Shown piece by piece: positions 21,262 to 30,164 of a DNA stretch of 36,125 nucleotides. The stretch is from Gammaproteobacteria bacterium (GTDB lineage: Bacteria; Pseudomonadota; Gammaproteobacteria; Enterobacterales; Alteromonadaceae): assembly GCA_018820995.1 (NCBI GenBank), contig JAHJNE010000258.1:1-36125 (forward strand), given 5' to 3'. Position 1 is the stretch's first letter, and each line of letters starts with the position of its first letter. The position numbers and the translations under genes were made by a program. The notes beneath the pieces are model-generated. The model made no database searches, was not told the origin of the DNA, and saw only the letters and a program-made list of their open reading frames with translations.

Positions 21262-23409
21262 TTATAGTGAGTATTTAATGTTAAAAGACACAAAATCACG
21301 GTCTTCAGTATTGTTCGTCGTCCCTACACCACCGAAAAAGGCGTTGTATGAAACTTCTGCTGACCATTGGCTCAGATAATCAAAAGCTAAACTATAGCTC
21401 AGTGATTTTTTGTCTTCAGTAAACATAAACAATGGATCTGGTGTAATACCGTTTACGTCATGCGCAAACACCAGACGTTGCGTCAGATTGACGCCCGCCA
21501 TAATGTTGTTGTAATTCGCAATAGCGACCAAACGATAACCCCAGGCCGAAGCTGTCGGGAACGGGTTGGTCTCAGCGCCATCAGACACACCTGTGTGTAA
21601 GCCGGTTTTTGAAATCAGAGGACCACCCACACCGTTGGTACCGTAAAGTGGATATCCGCTACGATCCGTGTTCGGGCCATTCAGTCTTAACACATCCTGA
21701 TCAGGCATATCTTTGATTTTAATGCCGCCAATTTCCGCCAATAACGTGAAATTGTCGGTATTGAGTACCGGACCAAACAAATGAGTAATCGTCACCTGCG
21801 CTTGCGTGGTATCTGCCAAAATGTAGCCTTGCGCAAATTGGCCAGGCTGAACTTTGTTATTGTCGAAACGACCAATTTGAGAAATACCCGCTAAATCAGG
21901 ACGAAGACCCGCAATGGCGAGTTGTTCTGGCATGCCAGCATACAAAATTTCAACGTCATCAATTTGCAGCGGTTCATCTTGGCGGAAAGCCAATTCACCG
22001 GCAATTGAAGTGCCTTCTAAAGTGGTGTTAAAGCTAAAACCGTACAGCTTAATGTCTTCCGGGTATTCAATTAGCCCTTTTGACATCGCTTTTAAACTAG
22101 ACACGTTTTCTTTGGTGATATTACCGGCATTGGCCGCTAAGAAACCAATATCAGCCTGAATAGCTGCAGTACGGAAATCTGATGCGATACCAGAAATCAC
22201 CGGTGTACGGCTATGATAATTCATGTGGTACAAAGCGAATTCGGTGTCGTTCAGATCTGGAGAGAAGTACTCTAACTTCAGACCATATTGACCACCGTCG
22301 TCCGGTTCGATTTCACCAGCATCACCATAAGGACGCAAAGTCACTTTGGTCGGATATGCCAGATAAGCTTGAGACAGTTGACCAAGCGCTGTTTGTGCGG
22401 CTTGTTTCGCTGCTGCCGGCGCATTCGGATTTGCCAATACCGCACTTGCTGCGGCAACACTGCTACCAATGCCATTAAGGCCAGCTAACAACGTCGATAA
22501 ATCAATATCCGGGTTACCTGCAAAACCTAACTGAATGTTCTGAGCATAACCGCCTTTACCGGCAAAGTCGTTGGTGGAGAAGTATGAGCCAGGTACAGGT
22601 AAGTAACTGTTTTTCCACTCGTATTGGTAAAATATTTCAGCAGAAAGTTGTTCGGTGATGCCTAAAGATGCAGTGAACATCCCAACTGGGATATACGCTT
22701 CTTTTAAATCTGCACCTGGTAAACGGGCAATACCGACATCGATAGGCGTGATGTTAATACCATGCTGGATTAAGGTACTTTCACCCCAACTTAACACCTG
22801 ATTACCTAAACGAAGTGATAACGGGTTAGCGCCATCATTTAATGCAAAGTTCGCGAAGATATAAGCGTCGAGTAAACGGATATCACGGCAGGCTAAATCC
22901 CTGGCATCATCATCCGCGCAAGGGTCAACATGATTGCCTGAAACCGGATTGGTGTAAGCGCCTTTGTCATCCATCAACGCCGAGTCATAGAAATACATAA
23001 ACCGGGTAAACAGACCAAAATCGCCTTTGGTAATGGATAACTCGTGAGTGCCTTTAAACAACTCAGAGAATTTATCGCCTTTGTCATAATTCAGGTTACC
23101 GGCATCACCATTTGACGAGTAGCTACCAGGATTCTTCCAGATTTCAGACGATGGATAAATGTTATTGGTCGCGGCATTGTAGCCAGTCCAGTTAAATCTT
23201 GGATGATTAACTTTACTGATGGTATCCCAATTCCGATCTTCAGTGCGGTAGCTGGCACCATAAGAAAAGCTTGAGTCGAATACAACTTCAACGTCGTCGC
23301 CAATTGTAAAATTGGCCGCTTGGATTGATGTTGCAGACAAGGCTAACAGCGCAGACGCGACGCCTATTGCTAAAGAACTTTTAGCAAAGGCAAATGGTCT
23401 TTTGTTCAT
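21262..23409 (-). CDS. DUF1302-domain predicted outer membrane beta-barrel protein
   Basis: MNKRPFAFAKSSLAIGVASALLALSATSIQA signal; FTIGDDVEVVFDSSFSYGASYRTEDRNWD; LRLGNQVLSWGESTLIQHGIN; C-terminal FVSFNIKYSL. Start moved to ATG 23409, preceded by GGGGGGAG. Confidence 0.93.
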   Translation of the reverse strand: MNKRPFAFAKSSLAIGVASALLALSATSIQAANFTIGDDVEVVFDSSFSYGASYRTEDRNWDTISKVNHPRFNWTGYNAATNNIYPSSEIWKNPGSYSSNGDAGNLNYDKGDKFSELFKGTHELSITKGDFGLFTRFMYFYDSALMDDKGAYTNPVSGNHVDPCADDDARDLACRDIRLLDAYIFANFALNDGANPLSLRLGNQVLSWGESTLIQHGINITPIDVGIARLPGADLKEAYIPVGMFTASLGITEQLSAEIFYQYEWKNSYLPVPGSYFSTNDFAGKGGYAQNIQLGFAGNPDIDLSTLLAGLNGIGSSVAAASAVLANPNAPAAAKQAAQTALGQLSQAYLAYPTKVTLRPYGDAGEIEPDDGGQYGLKLEYFSPDLNDTEFALYHMNYHSRTPVISGIASDFRTAAIQADIGFLAANAGNITKENVSSLKAMSKGLIEYPEDIKLYGFSFNTTLEGTSIAGELAFRQDEPLQIDDVEILYAGMPEQLAIAGLRPDLAGISQIGRFDNNKVQPGQFAQGYILADTTQAQVTITHLFGPVLNTDNFTLLAEIGGIKIKDMPDQDVLRLNGPNTDRSGYPLYGTNGVGGPLISKTGLHTGVSDGAETNPFPTASAWGYRLVAIANYNNIMAGVNLTQRLVFAHDVNGITPDPLFMFTEDKKSLSYSLAFDYLSQWSAEVSYNAFFGGVGTTNNTEDRDFVSFNIKYSL

Positions 23410-23725
23410 CTTGTGATCTCCCCCCTGTCCCTGCAGGTATATTTTGTTTTTGTAATGAATGGGTGATTTCAACTGCTCTGATCTCTACCCACTTAATTAA
23501 AATAATTACATCATTTTCTAATGGGCGCAAGGCTTGGTTTGCCGTAAATCTGTTGATTTGGCTTTAGTTTTTTCGGCAAGTGTCGTGTTCAGCTTGTTTC
23601 CTGTTGCTGTTAAGTTTAACTACATTTTGCTATCTGCCAAATTAATCATCTAACCTAATGAAAATTAACAGCAAATAACATAAAAATGTCACACCCGTTT
23701 TAATCTACCGTTTAAAGCATATACT

Positions 23726-23950
23726 CTAATTTAATTTTTTCAGCGCAACAAACTTACCCTCTTGAGTAGTCGTCAGCTCAAAACGGCCGGATAGTCCGTT
23801 ATGCGTAAAAAATGCCCGAAAATGGTCTGCGCGCAACTGCACGCGCTCGCCAGATTCGGCTTGTACCAGTACATATTGGATTTGGCCTTGGTAATACCCA
23901 AGGCATTGTTCAGTCGTCAATACCAATCGAAAGCGGTAAATACGCTGCAT
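23726..23950 (-). CDS. DUF2835-family protein
   Basis: 74 aa MQRIYRFRLVLTTEQCLGYYQGQIQYVLVQAESGERVQLRADHFRAFFTHNGLSGRFEL; TAATG overlap with pepN. Confidence 0.82.
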   Translation of the reverse strand: MQRIYRFRLVLTTEQCLGYYQGQIQYVLVQAESGERVQLRADHFRAFFTHNGLSGRFELTTTQEGKFVALKKLN

Positions 23951-26559
23951 TAGTCCAGGCTTCTTGCTACTTTTTCAAATAAATCGTTACTCAAACCAGA
24001 CTGTAACCGAAGTGTTTCTAGCTGGTTCTTGATTAGCTGCTGACGGGTCTGGTCATATCGCTGCCAAGACAATAATGGCGTGACTAACCTCGCAGCGAGC
24101 TGCGGATTACTTTGATCAATCTGCCCGACAATTTTAGCCAGCAACTGATAACCCTTGCCGTCAATTCGATGGAACTGCCGCGGATTCAAATGGCTAAAGG
24201 CACTAAACACCGCTCGGACCCGATTTGGATTGGTCCAGCTAAATTGTGGATATTCGGTTATGTTCTGGATGGTCGCGAACACATCCTCCCTTGGCAGACT
24301 CACTTGCAGGCTGGCCCATTTGTCAAATATAAGCGGATCTTGACCATCTTGTTGCAGCAGGTCCTGCAATAAAGGTTTCGCTTCTGACAGTCCGGCGTGA
24401 ACCGCTGCGGCAATTGCGGCCTGACGATCGGTCATATTGTCAGCCTGATGGTAATGCTGACTTAACATGATTTGAATGGTTGACGTGATGGCATGACCTA
24501 AAGAAACCTGGGCAGAAATTCCATGTGCAAGATAAGACAAACACAGGCTCTGCAACTTACGCACGCCCACCTGCTGCTGTTCATATTGGTAACTGTCACG
24601 TGGTAAAGACTGATAACAACGTAGTAGTTCGCCCGTTAACTGACTGGCGATTTGTTGGCGGAAGCTAGCGAGCGCAGCAAGAATGTCATCAACCGGAATG
24701 ATCGAATATTGCTCGGCAATGCTGTCATAGCTGGGCAAACTCAATAGTTCGGCCGTGAAGGCTAAATCGGCCAATGGCTTCTCGAGTAATTGGCTAAACA
24801 TGGCCAGTAAAGTTGACGGGATAGTGACTGCATTTTGCAAGGACACCGACTGGCGCACCAAATCTGACCAGATCTGCTGCATGGCATCCCAACGCGCCAC
24901 TCCATCGCTTGCATTCGCGGCGATAAAGAGTAAATCGTCTAATGTAAGCTGTTGTTGTAACTTAACCGGTGCCGAAAAGTCGGCAAGCAGCACTACACGA
25001 AGATTTGACGGAACCTTGTCAAATTCAAAGCTTTGCTCCATCTGATCTAAAACCAACAATTGCTGATGCCGGTAACTCAGATCTGGGCTGATCAGTTCCA
25101 GTTGAACAGGTATCACCAACGCGAGCTTGGCACTGCCATCGGCAGTAGGCGCAGTATACTGCTTCAGCGTCAATGTGAGGCGATTGCGACTATCGTCTTG
25201 TTCAATGGTTGCAGTGAGTTCAGGAGTGCCTGCCTGTTGATACCAACGGCGGAATTGGCTCAGGTCAAACTGATTAGCATCTTGCATCGCCTGCACAAAA
25301 TCGTCACAGGTCACAGCTTTACCGTCAAACCGTTGGAAGTACAAATCCATGCCACGGCGAAATCCTGCCTGCCCTAACAAAGTATGTTGCATCCGGATCA
25401 CTTCGGCACCTTTGTCATACACGGTTACCGTGTAGAAATTATTCATTTCCAGCACTTGTTCCGGACGGATTGGATGCGCCATGGGGCCGGCATCTTCAGC
25501 AAACTGTGCGGTGCGGATCGTTTTAACGGCATCAATCCGGCACAAAGTCGGCGAGCCCATCGCAGCACTGAATTGTTGATCTCGAAACACCGTCAGCCCT
25601 TCTTTCAGGCTCAGTTGGAACCAGTCCCGGCAAGTGACACGATTGCCAGTCCAGTTATGAAAGTATTCATGGCCGATAATGCTTTCGATATTGAAATAAT
25701 CGATATCGGTGGCGGTTTGGGGATTGGCCAACACAAATTTGCTGTTAAACACATTCAGGCCTTTATTTTCCATCGCCCCCATGTTGAAGAAATCGACGGC
25801 GACGACCATGTATATGTCTAAGTCATATTCAAGGCCAAATTCCTGCTCATCCCAAAGCATTGCCCGTTTTAGCGACTGCAACGCAAAGCTGGCTCGTTGC
25901 TGATTGCCTTTGTCGACATAAAACTTCAATGCCACTTCACGACCGCTGCCTGTCGTGTAACTGTCGGTCAACTCATCAAAATCACCGGCAACTAACGCGA
26001 ACAAATAACAAGGCTTTGGAAAAGGGTCAAACCAACTGACGCGGCGTTTACCACTGTCTAATACTGTATCAGCAATCAAATTGCCGTTTGATAACAAATG
26101 TGGAAAGGCTACGGCATCGGCAACGATATGTGTAGTAAACACTGCAAGGACGTCGGGACGGTCCTGGTAATAGGTGATCCGTCGAAAACCCTCAGCCTCA
26201 CATTGGGTACAATAAGCACCACCAGAGAGATATAAACCCTCTAAGGCGGTATTTTGTGTTGGGTTTAACTGCGTCACAATGCGAAGTTCGAATTCGTCCG
26301 GTACTTGATTCAGGATCAACAATTCGTCCGTTTGCACGTAATCAGTGAATTGGACATCGTTAAGCCAGACGCCGATCAATTCAAAACCATGACCATCTAA
26401 CTGCAACGGTAAATGATGATTCCCTTGACGACTGAGCGTGCTGGTCGCGGTCACTATTGTAGCGACCGCATCCAACTCGAATTCCAGTTCGATACGATGA
26501 GTAAGGAAGGCCGGAGCCTGGTAATCAGCTAAACGTTTGATTTGACGCGACTGGCTCAT
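23950..26559 (-). CDS. pepN: Aminopeptidase N (M1 family)
   Basis: GAMENKGLNVFNSKFVLA; zinc motif HEYFHNWTGNRVTCRDWFQLSLKEGLTVFRDQ; PepN C-terminal domain. Confidence 0.98.
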   Translation of the reverse strand: MSQSRQIKRLADYQAPAFLTHRIELEFELDAVATIVTATSTLSRQGNHHLPLQLDGHGFELIGVWLNDVQFTDYVQTDELLILNQVPDEFELRIVTQLNPTQNTALEGLYLSGGAYCTQCEAEGFRRITYYQDRPDVLAVFTTHIVADAVAFPHLLSNGNLIADTVLDSGKRRVSWFDPFPKPCYLFALVAGDFDELTDSYTTGSGREVALKFYVDKGNQQRASFALQSLKRAMLWDEQEFGLEYDLDIYMVVAVDFFNMGAMENKGLNVFNSKFVLANPQTATDIDYFNIESIIGHEYFHNWTGNRVTCRDWFQLSLKEGLTVFRDQQFSAAMGSPTLCRIDAVKTIRTAQFAEDAGPMAHPIRPEQVLEMNNFYTVTVYDKGAEVIRMQHTLLGQAGFRRGMDLYFQRFDGKAVTCDDFVQAMQDANQFDLSQFRRWYQQAGTPELTATIEQDDSRNRLTLTLKQYTAPTADGSAKLALVIPVQLELISPDLSYRHQQLLVLDQMEQSFEFDKVPSNLRVVLLADFSAPVKLQQQLTLDDLLFIAANASDGVARWDAMQQIWSDLVRQSVSLQNAVTIPSTLLAMFSQLLEKPLADLAFTAELLSLPSYDSIAEQYSIIPVDDILAALASFRQQIASQLTGELLRCYQSLPRDSYQYEQQQVGVRKLQSLCLSYLAHGISAQVSLGHAITSTIQIMLSQHYHQADNMTDRQAAIAAAVHAGLSEAKPLLQDLLQQDGQDPLIFDKWASLQVSLPREDVFATIQNITEYPQFSWTNPNRVRAVFSAFSHLNPRQFHRIDGKGYQLLAKIVGQIDQSNPQLAARLVTPLLSWQRYDQTRQQLIKNQLETLRLQSGLSNDLFEKVARSLD

Positions 26560-26926
26560 AACGACTCCATCAGAAAATAGGTAAAAAAGCGCAGAAAGTA
26601 CCTAGCCTAGAACAAGCTGGGTAGTTTTAGAATTTGAAAACGCCGCATGTGAACACACCGTTGCAGCCTGGATTAGCAACCGCAGGCTATTTGGGACTAC
26701 ACCAAGTGTGACTTATCGACTCTGAACCAAGCGCTCTGGACTAGGTACATTGGACCAATATCCTTGAACAAAAAAAATAGAACAAAGCGTCACGAACAAA
26801 ACATCCAAAACTGATAAGCCTGAATTCAGACCTGAACGCAGATCACAGTAACACAAGACAACGTGTTCTCTCTCCTCAATGACGATACGGATAGAGGCTA
26901 AACACGCCATCTTATGCAGCTAGATG

Positions 26927-28450
26927 TTACGATTTCAATGCAGATTGTGCCATTGAATCACTGGCCGATGCCGGCACGCCGCCTTGCACCACCGGACTAA
27001 ACACCGCAGGTGGTGGTGTTAGTTTTAAAATCTTTATACCACAATAAGCATAAATAATTGCCAGCACAGGGTTAATCAAATTGAAGAACGCATAAAATGC
27101 ATAGTCCAACGGATTAATGTTCAAAACACCGTGCATGTAAGCGCCACAGGTATTCCATGGGATCAACGGACTGGTGATAGTGCCGCCGTCTTCGAGCGTG
27201 CGCGATAAATTAACCGGTGCCAAGCCACGACGCGCATATTCTTCTTTGTACATCCGACCTGGCATCACAATCGCCATATATTGGTCCGCAGTCAGGATAT
27301 TAGTCGCAATACAGGTCACAATGGTACTGGTGATCAAAGATCCGGTGCTATGCGCTTTAGCCAAAATAATCTGCACAAATCGTTTTAATAATCCGGTATG
27401 TTCGAGTACCGAGCCAAAAACCATCGCCGACATCACTAGCCAAACAGTATTCATCATTTTTGCCATGCCGCCACCGGATAACAATTTATCTAGTTCTGCG
27501 TTGCCGGTTTCAATTGAGAACCCGCTATGCAAGGTGGTCCAGACTACTTTTAAAGTGCCTAAAAACGCTGGTAGTGTCTTATCAGTCATCCGGTCAATAA
27601 GTTCTGGCTGAAACAATACCGCCCACACTCCGCCTAACAACGCACCGATAAATACCGTCGGGAAGGCTGGCACTTTTTTAATCGCCATGGTCATCAGCAC
27701 CAGCATCGGCAGTAAGTGATACCAATGAATATCAAATTGTCGCTGCAGCTCGGCGCTTAGCTGTAAAATCTTCTCCGCATCGGCTTCACCAGAGTGATTA
27801 AACCCCATCACCGCAAAAATAAGGATCGCCAACAATAAGCTAGGCACTGTGGTCCAGGTCATGTGGCGGATATGATCAAACAGCTCAGCACCAGCCATAG
27901 CTGGCGCCAGATTGGTGGTATCAGAAAGCGGTGACATTTTGTCGCCAAAATAGGCGCCGGAAATAATAGCACCTGCGGTTACAACCGGCGATAAACCTAA
28001 GCCCATTGCTACACCGATAAGCGCAACGCCTATAGTGGCGGCCGTTGTCCAGGAACTCCCAATACTCAGTGCCACAACGGCACATAAAATACAGGTTGCG
28101 GCATAAAACCATGATGGGCTTAAAATCTGCAAACCAAAATAAATCAACGATGGCACGGTGCCAGATAGCAACCAGGTGCCAATTAACGCACCCACCGCAA
28201 ACAGGATCAGAATAGCGCCAAGCGACAAAGAAATCCCATGCACCATGGCTTGTTCCAATGCCGACCATTGATGGCCGTTTTTCAGACCAATAATAAGCGC
28301 GACACCAGCAGCTACAAATAGTGCAATTTGATTGGGGCCGTAGGATGAATCACTGCCATAGAGGTAGACCGACAGGCCTAAAAACGTGATAAGCATTACA
28401 AGAGGGATTAAAGCATCCAGCAGGCTGGGTTGTTTTATTTTTAGGGTCAT
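26927..28450 (-). CDS. NhaC-family Na+/H+ antiporter
   Basis: 507 aa, about 12 TM; SIGSSWTTAATIGVALIGVAMGLG, GAIISGAYFGDKMSPLSDTTNLAPA, RTLEDGGTITSPLIPWNTCGAYM. Confidence 0.94.
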   Translation of the reverse strand: MTLKIKQPSLLDALIPLVMLITFLGLSVYLYGSDSSYGPNQIALFVAAGVALIIGLKNGHQWSALEQAMVHGISLSLGAILILFAVGALIGTWLLSGTVPSLIYFGLQILSPSWFYAATCILCAVVALSIGSSWTTAATIGVALIGVAMGLGLSPVVTAGAIISGAYFGDKMSPLSDTTNLAPAMAGAELFDHIRHMTWTTVPSLLLAILIFAVMGFNHSGEADAEKILQLSAELQRQFDIHWYHLLPMLVLMTMAIKKVPAFPTVFIGALLGGVWAVLFQPELIDRMTDKTLPAFLGTLKVVWTTLHSGFSIETGNAELDKLLSGGGMAKMMNTVWLVMSAMVFGSVLEHTGLLKRFVQIILAKAHSTGSLITSTIVTCIATNILTADQYMAIVMPGRMYKEEYARRGLAPVNLSRTLEDGGTITSPLIPWNTCGAYMHGVLNINPLDYAFYAFFNLINPVLAIIYAYCGIKILKLTPPPAVFSPVVQGGVPASASDSMAQSALKS

Positions 28451-28464
28451 GTTCGTTACTCAGT

Positions 28465-28490
28465 GCCCGATTGAATCGGGCTTTTTAGTT
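28465..28490 (+). other. Terminator-like hairpin in the nhaC-family gene leader (T-run on + strand)
   Basis: GCCCGATT-g-AATCGGGC followed by TTTTTAGTT on the + strand; lies 14 nt upstream of the minus-strand ATG at 28450. Confidence 0.5.
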
Positions 28491-28492
28491 AT

Positions 28493-28616
28493 ATACCCGT
28501 CATCATTGAAGATGCGGAGGTGTTGGCTACATCGATTAGGCTCATCACATAGCTGCCTATGCTTATCGAGATTTCCTCGGTTGCCGCCATCCCACATCGT
28601 TAATGATTTCGGGTAT
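28493..28616. repeat. ERIC/IRU-like imperfect palindromic intergenic repeat (124 bp)
   Basis: Ends ATACCCGTCATCATTGAAGATG and CATCGTTAATGATTTCGGGTAT are imperfect inverted repeats; internal GTGTTGGCTACATCGATTAGGCTCATCACATAGCTGCCTATGCTTATCGAGATTTCCTCGGTTGCCGCC resembles the ERIC core (GTTGGCTGCGTTCGCTCACCCC...GGGATTC...TTGCCGCC). Confidence 0.72.
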
Positions 28617-28618
28617 TG

Positions 28619-29998
28619 TCAGAGTACGCCGACAAGATTCAAAAACACCAAACCAATGGCAACAGGTGTGAACCAGCGGATACAGAAACGCCAGATAGTA
28701 TAAGCAAGTGGCGAAGTATTCAACTCTTGTTCAGTGGCATGACGTTTCATCACCCATCCGGTAAAGAGTGCGATTAACAAGCCACCAAGTGGCAATAGGA
28801 TATCCGCGGCTAAATGATCGAGAATTTCAAATAAATTATGGACTTCTTTCCCGAGAAAATTAAAGTGCCATTGCGCCCAACTGGCATTACTGAACGAAAA
28901 CACCGTTAGCAAGCTCATCAACCATAACACCACACCGGCCAGCACTGCCGCCTTAATCCTGGTAAAGCCTCTTGATTCAATCAACCAGGCCACCACAGAT
29001 TCAATCATCGCAATGGTCGATGTAAAAGCGGCAAATACCAACATCAAGAAAAACAAAGTTCCAATCACTGCCCCACCCGGCATACTGCCAAAGGCTATAG
29101 GTAATGTGACAAAAATCAGCCCTGGGCCCTGACCAGCATCTAGTCCTTGTCCAAACACGATCGGATAAATCACCATGCCAGCAATCAGTGCGACTGACGT
29201 ATCAGCTAGTGCTATCCAAATCGATGTTTTCACAATAGACACATTATTGGGCAAATAAGCGCCATAAATCATCATCACTCCCGAGGCCAGGCTCAATGTG
29301 AAAAAGGCATGCCCTAGCGCAATCAGAATTCCATTGACTGAAAGTTTTGAAAAATCCGGGTAAAACATAAAATTGAGGGCTTTTAGAAATTCGCCGGTCA
29401 TGCCGGCATAAACCGCCATCAGCACTAATAATAGATACAACATCGGCATCATCAGTTTCAGACTGCGTTCGAGTCCTTGCTTTAGACCTCGGGCGACAAC
29501 ACCACAGGTCAGGACAATCACCACTGTGGTCCACAACAGCAGACTGTGGCTGTCGGCAGAAAACTCTCCAAACATCTGCCCGAGCTCGGCTGCCGATTTA
29601 CCGGAAAAACCGTTTTGGACCGCCTTGGTGACATAAGCAAAAGCCCAGCCAGCAATGACTGAATAAAACGACAAAATGAGAAAACCGGCCAATAACCCAA
29701 TCCAGCCGGTCACTTGCCAATAACGATGGGCGCTGGCTTCAATGACCAAAGAACGCGCCGTTAAACCCGGACTTTGCCGGCCACGTTTGCCCATCAGAAC
29801 TTCGGCCATTAACACCGGGATACCAATCAGCAAAATTGCCAGCAAATACACCAGCACAAAAGCACCGCCACCGTTTTGCCCCATGATGTAGGGAAACTTC
29901 CAAATATTCCCTAGACCTACAGCTGCGCCAGTCGCGGCAATAATAAAAGTAAAGCGGCTAGACCAAAGCCCATGCACTGAAACGCGCTGTTGTTGCAT
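28619..29998 (-). CDS. Sodium-dependent transporter, neurotransmitter:sodium symporter (NSS/SNF) family
   Basis: FIIAATGAAVGLGNIWKFPYIMGQNGGGAFVLVYL signature; 459 aa. Confidence 0.95.
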   Translation of the reverse strand: MQQQRVSVHGLWSSRFTFIIAATGAAVGLGNIWKFPYIMGQNGGGAFVLVYLLAILLIGIPVLMAEVLMGKRGRQSPGLTARSLVIEASAHRYWQVTGWIGLLAGFLILSFYSVIAGWAFAYVTKAVQNGFSGKSAAELGQMFGEFSADSHSLLLWTTVVIVLTCGVVARGLKQGLERSLKLMMPMLYLLLVLMAVYAGMTGEFLKALNFMFYPDFSKLSVNGILIALGHAFFTLSLASGVMMIYGAYLPNNVSIVKTSIWIALADTSVALIAGMVIYPIVFGQGLDAGQGPGLIFVTLPIAFGSMPGGAVIGTLFFLMLVFAAFTSTIAMIESVVAWLIESRGFTRIKAAVLAGVVLWLMSLLTVFSFSNASWAQWHFNFLGKEVHNLFEILDHLAADILLPLGGLLIALFTGWVMKRHATEQELNTSPLAYTIWRFCIRWFTPVAIGLVFLNLVGVL

Positions 29999-30101
29999 CA
30001 GAAAACCTATCTTTAGTGACGACCTGTAGCCTGTGGCTTAGCGCCAAAACATCAAGTGCTGATTCGGACGACAATCATCAAGTCAATTCCGGATCTCTAA
30101 C

Positions 30102-30129
30102 AAAAACAAAGGACTGAAGTCAGTCCTTT
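30102..30129 (-). terminator. Rho-independent terminator downstream of prc
   Basis: AAAGGACT-gaagtc-AGTCCTTT; minus-strand tail GTTTTTG. Confidence 0.75.
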
Positions 30130-30164
30130 GTGGTTTTATTGGCGATTGCCTGTATTCGCGACTA

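Noticed and set aside
23410-23725. Sigma-54 promoter (TTGGCAGATAGCAAAAT on the minus strand) for the DUF1302 cluster
   Set aside because: The -12 element does not fit TTGC and no linked enhancer-binding protein is present; a sigma-70-like TTGCGC-N16-TAATTA is at least as plausible.
26713-26910. 65-aa minus-strand ORF between the NhaC-family gene and pepN
   Set aside because: No recognisable family, no clear SD, composition not clearly coding; I left it as intergenic.
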